This document shows, in pieces, positions 48,888 to 57,550 of a stretch of 64,000 nucleotides of DNA. The notes under the pieces were generated by a model. It was not told the origin of the DNA. It worked only from the letters and a program-made list of their open reading frames with translations, and ran no database searches. This DNA comes from Amycolatopsis lexingtonensis (GTDB lineage: Bacteria > Actinomycetota > Actinomycetes > Mycobacteriales > Pseudonocardiaceae). Position 1 is the first letter of the stretch; each line of letters opens with the position of its first letter. Made by a program: the position numbers and the translations under genes. Location of the stretch: contig NZ_JADBEG010000001.1 in NCBI RefSeq assembly GCF_014873755.1, positions 2,792,501 to 2,856,500 on the forward strand, written 5' to 3'.

Positions 48888-49898
48888 TTGTTCGGAATAG
48901 CCAGGAGCAGCAACCGGGTTCGCACTCGTCATATCGCACTCGCACTGGCGGGCGTCATGGTCACCGCCGGCTGCGGCGCGCTCGGCGCGGAAGTCTCGAA
49001 CTCGTCGTCGAGCGGCCGTGACCTGGAAAAGCACACGCTGAAGGTCTCCATCCTGCCCACCACGGACCTCGGGCCGTTCTGGCTCGCCCAGGAAGGCGGG
49101 TACTTCCAGGCCGAAGGCCTCACCGTCGAGTCCGTGATCGCCAACAGCGGCCAGGCGTCGCTGAGCAAAGCGATCTCCGGCGAGGCCGACATCGCGTTCT
49201 CCACCTACCCGCCGTTCTTCATCGCCCGGAGCTCCGGCTCCGCCGACATGCAGCTGGTCGCCGACGCGACCTCGGTCAACCCGAAGTCCAATGCGATCGT
49301 CACGGTGCCGAATTCCCCGGTGAAAACAATCTACGACCTGGCGGGCAAGAAGATCGCCATCACCGCGAAGAACACCGCGTCGGATCTGCTCACCCGCTCG
49401 GTGATGCAGGACCACAACGTCGATTTCAGCAAGGTGAAGTGGGTGCTGGTCGCGCTGCCGAACATCGCCGCCGCGCTGCAGCAGGGGCAGGCCGACGCCG
49501 CGTACCTGCCGGAGCCGTACGTCACGCAGGCGGCCCAGACGGTCGGCGCGATCCCGGTGATCGACATCAACAGCGGCGCGACCCAGGACTTCCCGCTGAC
49601 CGGCTACGGCGCGACGCGGAAGTGGGTGCGGGAGAACCCGAAGTCACTGGCCGCTTTCCAGCGCGCGCTGCAGAAGGCCACCCACGAAACCCTGATCGAC
49701 CGGGGCAAGGTCGAGCCGCTGCTGGTGCGGTTCGCCAAGATCGACGAGGACACCGCCAAGCTGCTCACCATGCCGGGCTACGGCTCGATCCTGGACGCGC
49801 GGCGGCTGCAGCGGGTCCCGGACCTGCTGCTGCAGCTCGGCGCCATCCCGTCCCCGATCGACGTGAACTCGATGATCGCGCCGCAAGCGGGCAGATGA
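48888..49898 (+). CDS. NitT/TauT-type ABC transporter substrate-binding lipoprotein
   Basis: A 336-residue exported binding protein. The signal HIALALAGVMVTAGCGALG has lipobox TAGC. The mature fold starts LKVSILPTTDLGPFWLAQEGGYFQAEGLTVESVIANSGQASLSKAISGEADIAFSTYPPFFIAR, typical of SsuA/TauA/NMT1-like proteins, and continues KTIYDLAGKKIAITAKNTASDLLTRSVM and AALQQGQADAAYLPEPYVTQA. The TTG start has CGAGGAG before it at good spacing. No permease or ATPase gene is adjacent, so it is an orphan that must use a transporter elsewhere or has lost its partners. A decayed region follows directly. Confidence 0.87.
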   Translation: MFGIARSSNRVRTRHIALALAGVMVTAGCGALGAEVSNSSSSGRDLEKHTLKVSILPTTDLGPFWLAQEGGYFQAEGLTVESVIANSGQASLSKAISGEADIAFSTYPPFFIARSSGSADMQLVADATSVNPKSNAIVTVPNSPVKTIYDLAGKKIAITAKNTASDLLTRSVMQDHNVDFSKVKWVLVALPNIAAALQQGQADAAYLPEPYVTQAAQTVGAIPVIDINSGATQDFPLTGYGATRKWVRENPKSLAAFQRALQKATHETLIDRGKVEPLLVRFAKIDEDTAKLLTMPGYGSILDARRLQRVPDLLLQLGAIPSPIDVNSMIAPQAGR

Positions 49899-49983
49899 CC
49901 CCGGGTGTGTTGATCCGCGCCTCGCCCATTCGACACAGGGAGGCGAGGGCCGAGCGGCGGCCACGCGGGACGAGGAACGCACG

Positions 49984-50023
49984 ATGCCGAAGTACATGCT
50001 GATCATGCGGGGCACCCGCGCAA
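49984..50023 (+). pseudogene. remnant of a YCII-domain protein gene
   Basis: MPKYMLIMRGTRA is the standard start of the YCII-related proteins that usually precede DUF6596-type sigma factors in actinomycetes (MPKYLLLMR-type). The match stops after about 13 codons and is followed at once by sigma-factor remains, so the rest has been deleted. Confidence 0.6.
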
Positions 50024-50030
50024 GAAGCCG

Positions 50031-50921
50031 TTGCCCGAGCGCTGCTGGCGTGGCCGCTCCATCCCCCCGGCCAACCCGGCCGGCTGGCTTCGGTCGACCG
50101 CCCGGCGGCGGGCCATCGACGCGATCCGCCGCCGGGCGGCCCTGCGGGACCGCTACGCCCGGCTCGCGCCCGACCCGGTGGCCGAACGCCGAGGTCGACT
50201 CCGACCGCATCGACGACGACGTGACGCTGACCCTGCGCGTGGTCGGCGGCTAGTCCAGCAAGGCGATCGCCCGTGCGTTCTTCGTACCCGTGCGCATCAC
50301 CCGGGGCAAGAAGACCATCGCGGCCGCCGCATGACCGGCTGCTGCACCCCGAGGTCGCGTACGAGGCGATCCGGCTGGCCCGCACGCTGGCCGCGCTGCT
50401 GCCGGACGAGCCCGAGGTGCACGGCCCCGCTCGCGTTGTGGGAGCTGACGACGGCGCGCTTCCCGGCCCGGACCGGACGGCGAGCCCGTCCTGCTGGCGG
50501 ACCAGGACCGGCACCGGTGGGACCACTCGGCGATCCACCGCGGGCTCGCCGCGCTGGCCAAGGCGGGTCCCCGCGGCCTCGGCCCGTACGGCCTGCAGGC
50601 CGCGATCGCCGCCACCCACGCGACCGCGCCCTCGGTCGCCGACACGGACTGGGACCGGATCATGGTGCGGTACGAGACACTCGGCCGCATCGCGCCGTCG
50701 CCGTGGCCACCGGCCCGGAGCCGGCGCTCGCGATCGTGGACGAGCTGGTCGCCACGGACCGGCTGCCCGGTTCGCACCTGGTCCCGACCGTCCGCGGCGA
50801 GCTGCTGGCCCGCCTCGGACGGCAGCCGGAGGCGGGCGCCGAACTGGAACTGGCCGCCCGGCTGTGCGCCAACGAACGCGAACGCTCGGTGCTGCTGCGC
50901 AAGGCGGCCGCACTGGACTGA
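50031..50921 (+). pseudogene. decayed ECF sigma factor gene with DUF6596 domain
   Basis: Pieces of one protein appear in order but in three frames: PPANPAGWLRSTARRRAIDAIRRRAALRDRYARLA (sigma region 2 end), VTLTLRVVGG then TAG and SSKAIARAFFVP (region 4, with a stop inside), HPEVAYEAIRLARTLAALLPDEPEVHG, ALWELTTARFPARTG, DGEPVLLADQDRHRWDHSAIHRGLAALAKAGPRGLGPYGLQAAIAATHA and finally PEPALAIVDELVATDRLPGSHLVPTVRGELLARLGRQPEAGAELELAARLCANERERSVLLRKAAALD. These are the DUF6596/TPR-like tail of SigJ-type factors. Several frameshifts, deletions and a nonsense codon make it dead. Confidence 0.85.
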
Positions 50922-50925
50922 CGCC

Positions 50926-52182
50926 TCACCCGGGTCCGGCGTCGTCGGCGACCGCTAGCGCGAGCTCGCAGAACATCGAGTCCGCCCAGGAGAACCAGGG
51001 TCGTGAGAACGACGCCGGATCCGAGGCGTCGAAGCTTTCGTGGATGTGCCCGGTCCCCGCGTCCGTGCCGGCGAGGAGGTTCAGCAGCCGCCGCCGGTCG
51101 GCCGGGGTGCCGGTCAGGCCCTCGACGGCGAGCGCGATCGGCCACACGCGGCCGGGTTTCGTGTGCGGGCTGCCGATCCCGCTCGCCACCCGGCCGCGGA
51201 AGTAGTACGGGTTGCCGTCGCTCAGCACGAACTCGCGGGTCGCCCGCCACACCCGCGCGTCGACGACGTCGGGGGCGACGAGCGGCAGCGAAAGCAGCGA
51301 CGGCGTGTTGGCGTCGTCCATGCGGAGCACGCCGCCGAGGCCATCGACCTCGTAGGCGTAGCTGCCGTCGACGATGCCGTGCGCCTCGACGCCGTCGACG
51401 AGTTCGCGGGACAGCGTGCGGGCGCCGGCGGCGAGCGCGGGATCCCGCAAGACCTCGTCGGTGATTTCGGCGATCGCCCGCAACGCCTGCGCGGCGAACA
51501 GGTTGGCTGGGATGTTGTAGCCGTACGTGCAGGCGTCGTCCGAGGGCCGGAACCCGCTCCACGTCATGCCGGTGACGCCGACCGGCGTGCCGCGGCCGCC
51601 GCGCGCGAGGGTCTCGGTCGGTTTCGCGCCCGGCCGCTCGAAGCGGTACGGGGACTCGTCGTGCCGTTGCTCCAGGCGCAGCTGCGCGACGATCGTGCGC
51701 AGCACGCGGTGGGCGCGGGCGTCGAACACCTCGGCCGAACCGGTGGCCCGCCACAGCGCGTGCGCCAGCGTGACCGGGTAGGCGAGGCTGTCGACCTCGT
51801 ACTTCTGCTCCCAGACGTGCGGGTCGTCGCACACGTCGCCGGGTTCGTAGCGGGCACCGGTCGGGCCGTCGTTGAACGCGTTGGCGTAGGAATCGTGGTC
51901 CAGGCAGGCGAACTGGCGGCGCACGACCGCGGTGACGAGGCCGGCGAGCGGCGGGCAGTCGCCGAGGAAACGCAGGTACGGCGTCAGCTGGGTGGTGGAG
52001 TCACGCAGCCACATGGCCGGGATGTCGCCGGTGATGACGAACGCGCTGCCGTCCGCGCCGATCGTGATGGTGTCGCGCAGGGTGCGCAGCAGCGCGGCTT
52101 CGACCAGGTCACCGATCCGCTCCCCCGCCGTCGCGCGCACGCGCGCCGCGGCGGCCGCGATCGTCCCGGCTATCGTTGCCAC
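50926..52182 (-). CDS. GH125 exo-alpha-1,6-mannosidase
   Basis: A 418-residue metal-independent glycosidase that removes non-reducing-end alpha-1,6-linked mannose, as on N-glycans or yeast mannan. Family signatures are FVITGDIPAMWLRDSTTQLTPYLRF, VWEQKYEVDSLAYPVTLAHALWRATGS, GMTWSGFRPSDDACTYGYNIPANLFAAQAL, VASGIGSPHTKPGRVWPIALAVEGLTG and GHIHESFDASDPASFSRPWFSWADSMFCEL. The (alpha/alpha)6 length is right. No signal peptide is present, so it works inside the cell on imported oligosaccharide. The GTG start overlaps the end of the GH3 gene by 13 bp; it is the last gene of the operon. Confidence 0.92.
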   Translation of the reverse strand: MATIAGTIAAAAARVRATAGERIGDLVEAALLRTLRDTITIGADGSAFVITGDIPAMWLRDSTTQLTPYLRFLGDCPPLAGLVTAVVRRQFACLDHDSYANAFNDGPTGARYEPGDVCDDPHVWEQKYEVDSLAYPVTLAHALWRATGSAEVFDARAHRVLRTIVAQLRLEQRHDESPYRFERPGAKPTETLARGGRGTPVGVTGMTWSGFRPSDDACTYGYNIPANLFAAQALRAIAEITDEVLRDPALAAGARTLSRELVDGVEAHGIVDGSYAYEVDGLGGVLRMDDANTPSLLSLPLVAPDVVDARVWRATREFVLSDGNPYYFRGRVASGIGSPHTKPGRVWPIALAVEGLTGTPADRRRLLNLLAGTDAGTGHIHESFDASDPASFSRPWFSWADSMFCELALAVADDAGPG

Positions 52183-54344
52183 GGCGTCGATCCGTCCTCG
52201 CCGGTGACCCGCACCCGCACGGGCTCGCCGGTGCTCCAGACGTCGACATCGACCGGCACGGCGATCGGCTGCCCGGTCGCCCACGAGCCCAGTTCGTCGA
52301 GGCCCAGCTCGAACTCGACCGGCGAACTCGTCACCCGCCGCACGGCCAAGAGGCTCCGGCGGCGCGGCCGCACGCCGAGTTCGTGACGGCGGCCGTAGAG
52401 CGGCACGACGACGGAAGCACCGGGGTCGGCGAAGTCCACCGTGACCGTCAGCGTGCTCCCGTTGTTCAGCGCGGCCGCCGAAATGGTGTACGAACCCTCG
52501 CGTACCCGGGCCGGCGGTGTCGCGCCGCTGCCGAAGGGAATCCCCACCGGGTGCCGGTGTTCGAGGTAGCCACGCGCGGTCTCCAAGCGCTCGTCGTGCG
52601 CGACCGGGAAAACCCCGTCGGCCACGGGAAAAGACGCGGGCAGCAGACCCGAGGCCGTGCCCTCGAACAACGCGCTCGCGATCGCGGAACCGCCGCTCGG
52701 GCCGGGAAACGGCACGACGAACAGCGCGTCCGCGAGCCTGGCCAGCTCGGTGAGGGCCCGCGGCCGCCCGTCGATGACGACCGCGACGACCGGCTTGCCG
52801 CTCGCCCGGGCCCGCCGCGCGAGTTCGAGCTGTGGCTCGGGCAGGGCGATCGACGCGAGGTCGACGCCTTCGCCGTTGGTCGTGTCGGCGGCCGGACCTT
52901 CGACGGCGCCGTTGGCGGCGAACTCGTCCTCATAGCTTCGGCGGCTGGTGCCGCCGAGCACGAGCACGCAGACGTCGGCGCGTGCCACGACTTCGTCGAC
53001 GGCTGCAAGCGCTTCCCCGCCCAGCGCCGTGCGCACCCGGGAGCCGGGGGTGTAGACCACGCGAGCGCCGAGCGCCGAGCGCACGGTCGACGCGGCGGGG
53101 TCGTCGGCAGGCCGCGGCGGGGTGTAGTCGCCCAGCTGCGCGTCGAGGTCGTCGGCGTTGGGGCCGACGAGCACAATCGTGGCGGCGGGATCGAGCGGCA
53201 GCACGCCGTGGTCGTGCACGAGCACCACGGCCTGCCGGGCGGCCCGGTCCACGAGCGTGGCGACGTCCCGGGCGGGCGGCGGAACCACCGGCTCGCCGAA
53301 CAGCCCGACCCGGCGCTTGAGCGCGAGCACCCGGTCGACGGCGCGGTCGAGGTGCCGCTCCTCGACGAGCCCGCGGTCCAAGGCCTGCTCGAGGTGCGTG
53401 AAAGCCTCGTCCCACAGGCTCAGGTCGACGCCCGCGCGCAGGGCCAGCGCGGCCGCGGCGGCGGGGTCGGGCGCGCTGTCGCGGAGGCGGTCGATCGCGG
53501 TGCCGTCGGCCATGACGACGCCGTCCCAGCCCCACTCCTCGCGGAGCTTTCCCGTCAGCAGCGCCCGGTTCGCGCTGCACGGCACGCCGTCTACGTCGTT
53601 ATACGCGGCCATGAACCCGGCTACGCCGAGGCGGGCGGCGGCGAAAGCGGGCCGGAGGTGGATCTCGCCGAGTTCGCGGGAGCCGATCGGCGCGCCCGAG
53701 CCGTTGCGGCCGCCGATCCCCGCGCCCTGGGCCGCGAAGTGCTTGGCGACGACGGCGACGTGCCCCGCGCCGATCGGCTCCGTTCCGGTCGAGCCGCCCT
53801 GCATCCCGCGCACGGTCGCGGCCACGAGGAGCGCGGCGAGCACGGGATCTTCGCTGAAGCATTCCTCGGCGCGGCCCCATCGCGGGTCGCGCAGCACGTC
53901 GAGACCCGACACGAGCGCGACGTGCGTTCCCCGGGCCCGTGCCTCGGCGGCGACCGCGGCCGCGAGCTGCTCGGTGAGGTCCGCGTCCATCCCCGCGCCG
54001 AGCGCGAGGTTGACCGGCAGCGTCGTCCCGCCGAGTGCCTGGAGGCCGTGCGGGGCCTCTTCGACGAACAGCACGGGGATGCCGTCGCCGTTGCGCGTGA
54101 CGTAGTCCTGCACGGCCGCGTACGCTTCCGCGCTGCGCTCGGGCGGGATCCCGTTGTGCCAGTGGACGGCCGACCACGGATCGGCGCGCAGCACCCCGTA
54201 GATCGCGCCGATGCCGCCGAAGCGGTCGACTTCGCGCCGGAGGACGTCGGTGACGCGCGGGGCGCCGTCGATCCAGCGCAGCGCCTCCCAGCCCTTGAGG
54301 CGCTGGTTGACCTGGCCGATCCGGCCGCGTAGCGAGAGCTTCAT
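52170..54344 (-). CDS. GH3-family glycosidase, cytoplasmic
   Basis: A 724-residue retaining glycosidase of the GH3 beta-glucosidase/xylosidase group. The N-terminal barrel has VNLALGAGMDADLTEQLAAAVAAEARARGTHVALVSGLDVLRDPRWGRAEECFSEDP, VAVVAKHFAAQG (KH at 201-202) and the nucleophile Asp280 in WDGVVMADGTAIDRL, where Gly follows instead of the common Trp or Tyr. The C-terminal domain has TIVLVGPNADDLDAQLGDYTPPRP and PVVAVVIDGRPRALTE, and a fibronectin-like end. No signal peptide is seen, fitting intracellular trimming of imported sugars. It overlaps the upstream permease gene by ATGA. Confidence 0.92.
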   Translation of the reverse strand: MKLSLRGRIGQVNQRLKGWEALRWIDGAPRVTDVLRREVDRFGGIGAIYGVLRADPWSAVHWHNGIPPERSAEAYAAVQDYVTRNGDGIPVLFVEEAPHGLQALGGTTLPVNLALGAGMDADLTEQLAAAVAAEARARGTHVALVSGLDVLRDPRWGRAEECFSEDPVLAALLVAATVRGMQGGSTGTEPIGAGHVAVVAKHFAAQGAGIGGRNGSGAPIGSRELGEIHLRPAFAAARLGVAGFMAAYNDVDGVPCSANRALLTGKLREEWGWDGVVMADGTAIDRLRDSAPDPAAAAALALRAGVDLSLWDEAFTHLEQALDRGLVEERHLDRAVDRVLALKRRVGLFGEPVVPPPARDVATLVDRAARQAVVLVHDHGVLPLDPAATIVLVGPNADDLDAQLGDYTPPRPADDPAASTVRSALGARVVYTPGSRVRTALGGEALAAVDEVVARADVCVLVLGGTSRRSYEDEFAANGAVEGPAADTTNGEGVDLASIALPEPQLELARRARASGKPVVAVVIDGRPRALTELARLADALFVVPFPGPSGGSAIASALFEGTASGLLPASFPVADGVFPVAHDERLETARGYLEHRHPVGIPFGSGATPPARVREGSYTISAAALNNGSTLTVTVDFADPGASVVVPLYGRRHELGVRPRRRSLLAVRRVTSSPVEFELGLDELGSWATGQPIAVPVDVDVWSTGEPVRVRVTGEDGSTPWQR

Positions 54345-55192
54345 CCTTTGAGCGCCCCGGAAACCAGCGCGCGCTGCATCTGCCGCTGCAGGACCGTGTA
54401 GACGAGGTACACCGGCAGCAGCGTGAACAGCGTGCCCGCCATGAGGACGCCGTAGTCGGTGCCCGCGTCGACCTTGAGGGTCGGCAGGGCGACCTGGATC
54501 GTGCGCTGCGCGGTGTCCGGCCCGGTGAGGATGAGCGGGTACAGGTAGGCGTTCCAGAACGACAGGAAGTTCAGCAGCAGCACGGTCGCGATGCCGGGCA
54601 CGCAGATCGGCAGGTAGACCTGCCGCAGCACCTGCAGCGTCGAAGCGCCGTCCATCGACGCCGCTTCTTCCAGCTCACGCGGGATCGTGCGCATGAACGA
54701 CGTCAGGATCACGATCGACAGCGGCAGCGCCGTGGCCGGCAGCAGGAAGACGACGAACGTGCGGCTGTGGAAGAGCCCGAGCGACGCCGCGAGCAGGAAG
54801 GTCGGGAACAGCGCCGCGAACGACGGGATGAGGAAGCCGAGTGCGAAGACGTTCTCGACGAGCTTGCCGAGCCGTCCGGTCGACCGCGCGAGGGCGAACG
54901 ACGCGGGCAGCGCGAGCACCAGCGTCAGGACGAGCGCGCCCACGGTCGTCAGGACCGAGTTCGCGACCGCGAGGACGAGGTCGGCCTGGCCGATCGCGGT
55001 GGCGAAGTTCCCGAAGTCCCACGTCCCCGGCAGCGCCAGCGGTGACTCGAAGATCTCGTCGTTGGACTTGAACGACGAGACGATGAAGTAGTAGAAGGGC
55101 ACGATCAGCAGGGCGGCGTAGATCCAGGCCAGCGTGCCGCTGGTGATCGAGCCGACGCGGTCGCGCAGCGGGCGGAGGGCGGTCCGGGCCAT
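54341..55192 (-). CDS. carbohydrate ABC transporter permease (MalG type)
   Basis: A 283-residue inner-membrane subunit with six helices. WIYAALLIVPFYYFIVSSFKSNDEIFESPLALPGTWDFGNFATAI is the usual MalG-type start; the EAA loop ELEEAASMDGASTLQVLRQVYLPICVPGIATVLLLNFLSFWNAYLYPLIL contacts the ATPase. It lies 15 bp after the partner permease and overlaps GH3. No ATPase gene is in the cluster, so a shared MsiK-type ATPase probably powers it, as is common in actinomycetes. Confidence 0.93.
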   Translation of the reverse strand: MARTALRPLRDRVGSITSGTLAWIYAALLIVPFYYFIVSSFKSNDEIFESPLALPGTWDFGNFATAIGQADLVLAVANSVLTTVGALVLTLVLALPASFALARSTGRLGKLVENVFALGFLIPSFAALFPTFLLAASLGLFHSRTFVVFLLPATALPLSIVILTSFMRTIPRELEEAASMDGASTLQVLRQVYLPICVPGIATVLLLNFLSFWNAYLYPLILTGPDTAQRTIQVALPTLKVDAGTDYGVLMAGTLFTLLPVYLVYTVLQRQMQRALVSGALKG

Positions 55193-55207
55193 GGTGGGCT
55201 CCTTCGG

Positions 55208-56143
55208 TCAGTGGGTCGCGCGGAGCACCCGGCGGATCGCACCCATGCCCAGCAGGCCGAGTACGAACAGGACGATGCCCACCGCCTGGCTGTAGCCGAG
55301 GTCGGTTTCGACGAACGCCTTGCGGTAGACCAGGTAGGACAGCGTTGTCGTCGCCGTGCCGGGGCCGCCCTGGGTCAGCAGCAGCACGGTCTGGGCCGAG
55401 TTGAACAGCATCGACAGGAACTGCAGCATCGTCACCACGCCGATGAAGTCGCGGGCGATCGGCCAGTACATCCCCCACGCGATGCGCCAGTCCCCCGCGC
55501 CGTCGATGCGCGCGGCCTGCACGATTTCGGTGTCGACGCTGTCGAGGCGCGAGGCGATGAGCACCGCCGAGTAGCCGATCCCGCTCCAGAGCTCGACGGC
55601 GATGAGCGCGCCGAGCGCCGTCGAGGGGTCGGCGAGCCAGGCGTTGCCGTCGAGCCCGAGCGAGCGCAGCACGCCGTTGAGCAGGCCGTCGGGGTTCAGC
55701 ATCGCGTAGAAGACCATCGCGGTCGCCGGCGCGGAGATGAGCGCGGGGATGAAGAGCAGGTAGCGCAACACCTTGTGGCCACGCGGTTTCTGCACGACGT
55801 AGAACGCGAGCAGGAACGCCAGCAGCACCATGACCGGCAGGCCGACGACGATCTGGAGCGCCGAGTTCCCGGCGGCCGCCCAGAAGACGTCGTCGGCGAA
55901 GACGCGCTTGAAGTTGGCCAGGCCCGCGAACCCGGGCTTGACGAGCATGCCGGGCCAGGACAGGAAGCCGATGACGAGCATCGCCACGACCGGGCCGATC
56001 ATGAAGACCGCGTACCAGATCAGGGCGGGCAGGGCGAGCCCGGGAAAGCGCTCTCGCAACGACGGCCGGGGACCGCGGCCGGGCGGGGTGGGTGGTTCCG
56101 GGGTGGTGGTGGCGCCGGCGGCCACGTCGGTCAGTGCGGTCAC
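55208..56143 (-). CDS. carbohydrate ABC transporter permease (MalF type)
   Basis: A 311-residue inner-membrane subunit. After a Pro/Thr-rich cytoplasmic start, the helices begin LALPALIWYAVFMIGPVVAMLVIGFLSWPG; the EAA loop is VDTEIVQAARIDGAGDWRIAWGMYWPIARDFIGVVTML, and LLLTQGGPGTATTTLSYLVYRKAF is a typical late segment. The GTG start follows GAGGAGGGACCCACCC. It works with the MalG-type permease and the lipoprotein encoded on either side. Confidence 0.93.
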   Translation of the reverse strand: MTALTDVAAGATTTPEPPTPPGRGPRPSLRERFPGLALPALIWYAVFMIGPVVAMLVIGFLSWPGMLVKPGFAGLANFKRVFADDVFWAAAGNSALQIVVGLPVMVLLAFLLAFYVVQKPRGHKVLRYLLFIPALISAPATAMVFYAMLNPDGLLNGVLRSLGLDGNAWLADPSTALGALIAVELWSGIGYSAVLIASRLDSVDTEIVQAARIDGAGDWRIAWGMYWPIARDFIGVVTMLQFLSMLFNSAQTVLLLTQGGPGTATTTLSYLVYRKAFVETDLGYSQAVGIVLFVLGLLGMGAIRRVLRATH

Positions 56144-56157
56144 GGGTGGGTCCCTCC

Positions 56158-57441
56158 TCAGGCCGTGGCGTAGGCCTTTTCGAAGACGTCGATGATGCGT
56201 TCGGCGGAGAGCGGGCCGTAGGCCGCCGCGGTGGCCTGGATCAGGGGCTCGAACGCGGACTGGGGAATGACCAGGTCGGGCAGCATGACCGGCGAGACCT
56301 GCTCGGCGGTGAGCCGCGAAGCCTGCGCGACGAGCGGGAAGTTCTTGCTGAGCGTGCCGGTGATCCGGCTCATGTCCCGGCCGGAGCCGAGGATCAGCGC
56401 GTCGGTGACCTCGTCGGTGTAGAGGTACTGGACGAACGGCTTGATGAGGTCTAGCTTCTTCGCGCCGTTCTCGCTGATCCAGATGCCGTGGCCGTTGAAG
56501 CTGCGGATCACGCTCGGGTGCGCCAGCACGCCCCCGTGGGACGGCTTGGGCCAGCCGCCGACCGTCACCTCCTTGGCGCGCTCGGCGGACACCTTGGCCA
56601 GTGCCGAGGACATCGCCGGGACGATCGCGGCCTTGCCGGTGTTGAACTGCGTCAGCTCGGAGTCGGAGGTGTAGCCCTGGACGTCGTCGATGAAGACGCC
56701 CGCGTCCCGCAGTTCGACGAAGTGCCGCACGCCGGCGATCGCGCCGGGGCTGTCGGAGAGCTTGCCGCTCTTGAAGACCTTTTTCGCCTCCTCCGCGGTG
56801 AGGAAGCCCTGGACGATCTGCAGGAACAGCTTCTGGCCGCTCCAGTCGGCCCCGCCGACGGTCACCGGGCCGATCCCCTTGGCGCGCAACGCGTCGGCGG
56901 CGGCGATCAGCTCGTCCGACGTCGTCGGGATGCCGACGCCGGCGCGTTCGAGGAGCCTCGTGTTGAACGAGACCGGCCAGTTGGTGCGGGTGAAGGGGAA
57001 GGCGCGCAGGCGGCCGTTTTCGTCGGTCCACTCCGCGACGGCGTCCGGGATGATCTTGTCGCGCAGCCCCCATTCGTCGAGCAGGTTCGTGACCGGGATC
57101 GTGGCGCCGAGCCCGGTCCAGGAGAGCGTGCGGCCCTGCAGGTTGACCAGCGCGACGTCGGCTTCCTCGCCGGCGAGTGAGCTGGTCTCGAACACGATGG
57201 GCAGGTCGGAGCCGTTCTTCAGCAGCGCCACCGGCCGGCCGGTCCGCCGTTCGTAGGCGGCGACGGCGTCGGCGAACACCTGGGCGCCGGCGACCGCGCC
57301 GCTGAGCTGGGTGTGCACCGAGAGGGCACCGGGCTTGCCCGAGGCGGGCATCAGCGCCCCGCACCCCGCGAGCAGCGGCGCGGCGAGGCCACCCCCGATC
57401 GCGGCGCGCAACGCGGTGCGCCTGCTGACGGCGTGGGACAC
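56158..57441 (-). CDS. carbohydrate ABC transporter substrate-binding lipoprotein
   Basis: A 427-residue extracellular sugar-binding protein. The signal SRRTALRAAIGGGLAAPLLAGCGALMP combines a twin-arginine start with a lipobox (LAGC, Cys27). The fold shows VFADAVAAYERRTGRPVALL, GEEADVALVNLQGRTLSW, RAFPFTRTNWPVSFNTRLLERAGVGIPTTSDELIAAADALRAKG and a C-terminal RIIDVFEKAYATA. It is the first gene of the importer operon and so the main target of the LacI operators just upstream. Its sugar is likely a mannose-containing oligosaccharide, judged only from the GH genes. Confidence 0.92.
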   Translation of the reverse strand: MSHAVSRRTALRAAIGGGLAAPLLAGCGALMPASGKPGALSVHTQLSGAVAGAQVFADAVAAYERRTGRPVALLKNGSDLPIVFETSSLAGEEADVALVNLQGRTLSWTGLGATIPVTNLLDEWGLRDKIIPDAVAEWTDENGRLRAFPFTRTNWPVSFNTRLLERAGVGIPTTSDELIAAADALRAKGIGPVTVGGADWSGQKLFLQIVQGFLTAEEAKKVFKSGKLSDSPGAIAGVRHFVELRDAGVFIDDVQGYTSDSELTQFNTGKAAIVPAMSSALAKVSAERAKEVTVGGWPKPSHGGVLAHPSVIRSFNGHGIWISENGAKKLDLIKPFVQYLYTDEVTDALILGSGRDMSRITGTLSKNFPLVAQASRLTAEQVSPVMLPDLVIPQSAFEPLIQATAAAYGPLSAERIIDVFEKAYATA

Positions 57442-57470
57442 GTGTCCTCCTCGGGGAGCCGAGCCCGCTT

Positions 57471-57517
57471 TGTAAAGCGGTACACATCAAGTGGCGAGCA
57501 AGGTATACCGCTTTACA
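57471..57517. promoter_or_regulatory. two LacI-family operators in the divergent promoter
   Basis: TGTAAAGCGGTACA (57471-57484) and, in opposite orientation, TATACCGCTTTACA (57504-57517) are two copies of one 14-bp site with the CG-containing centre of LacI-family operators. They lie between the binding-protein gene and the divergent lacI gene, 33 bp start to start, so one repressor can shut both directions. Confidence 0.82.
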
Positions 57518-57550
57518 TCGAGCGGTCAATTCCCTAATCTCGGCGGTGCC

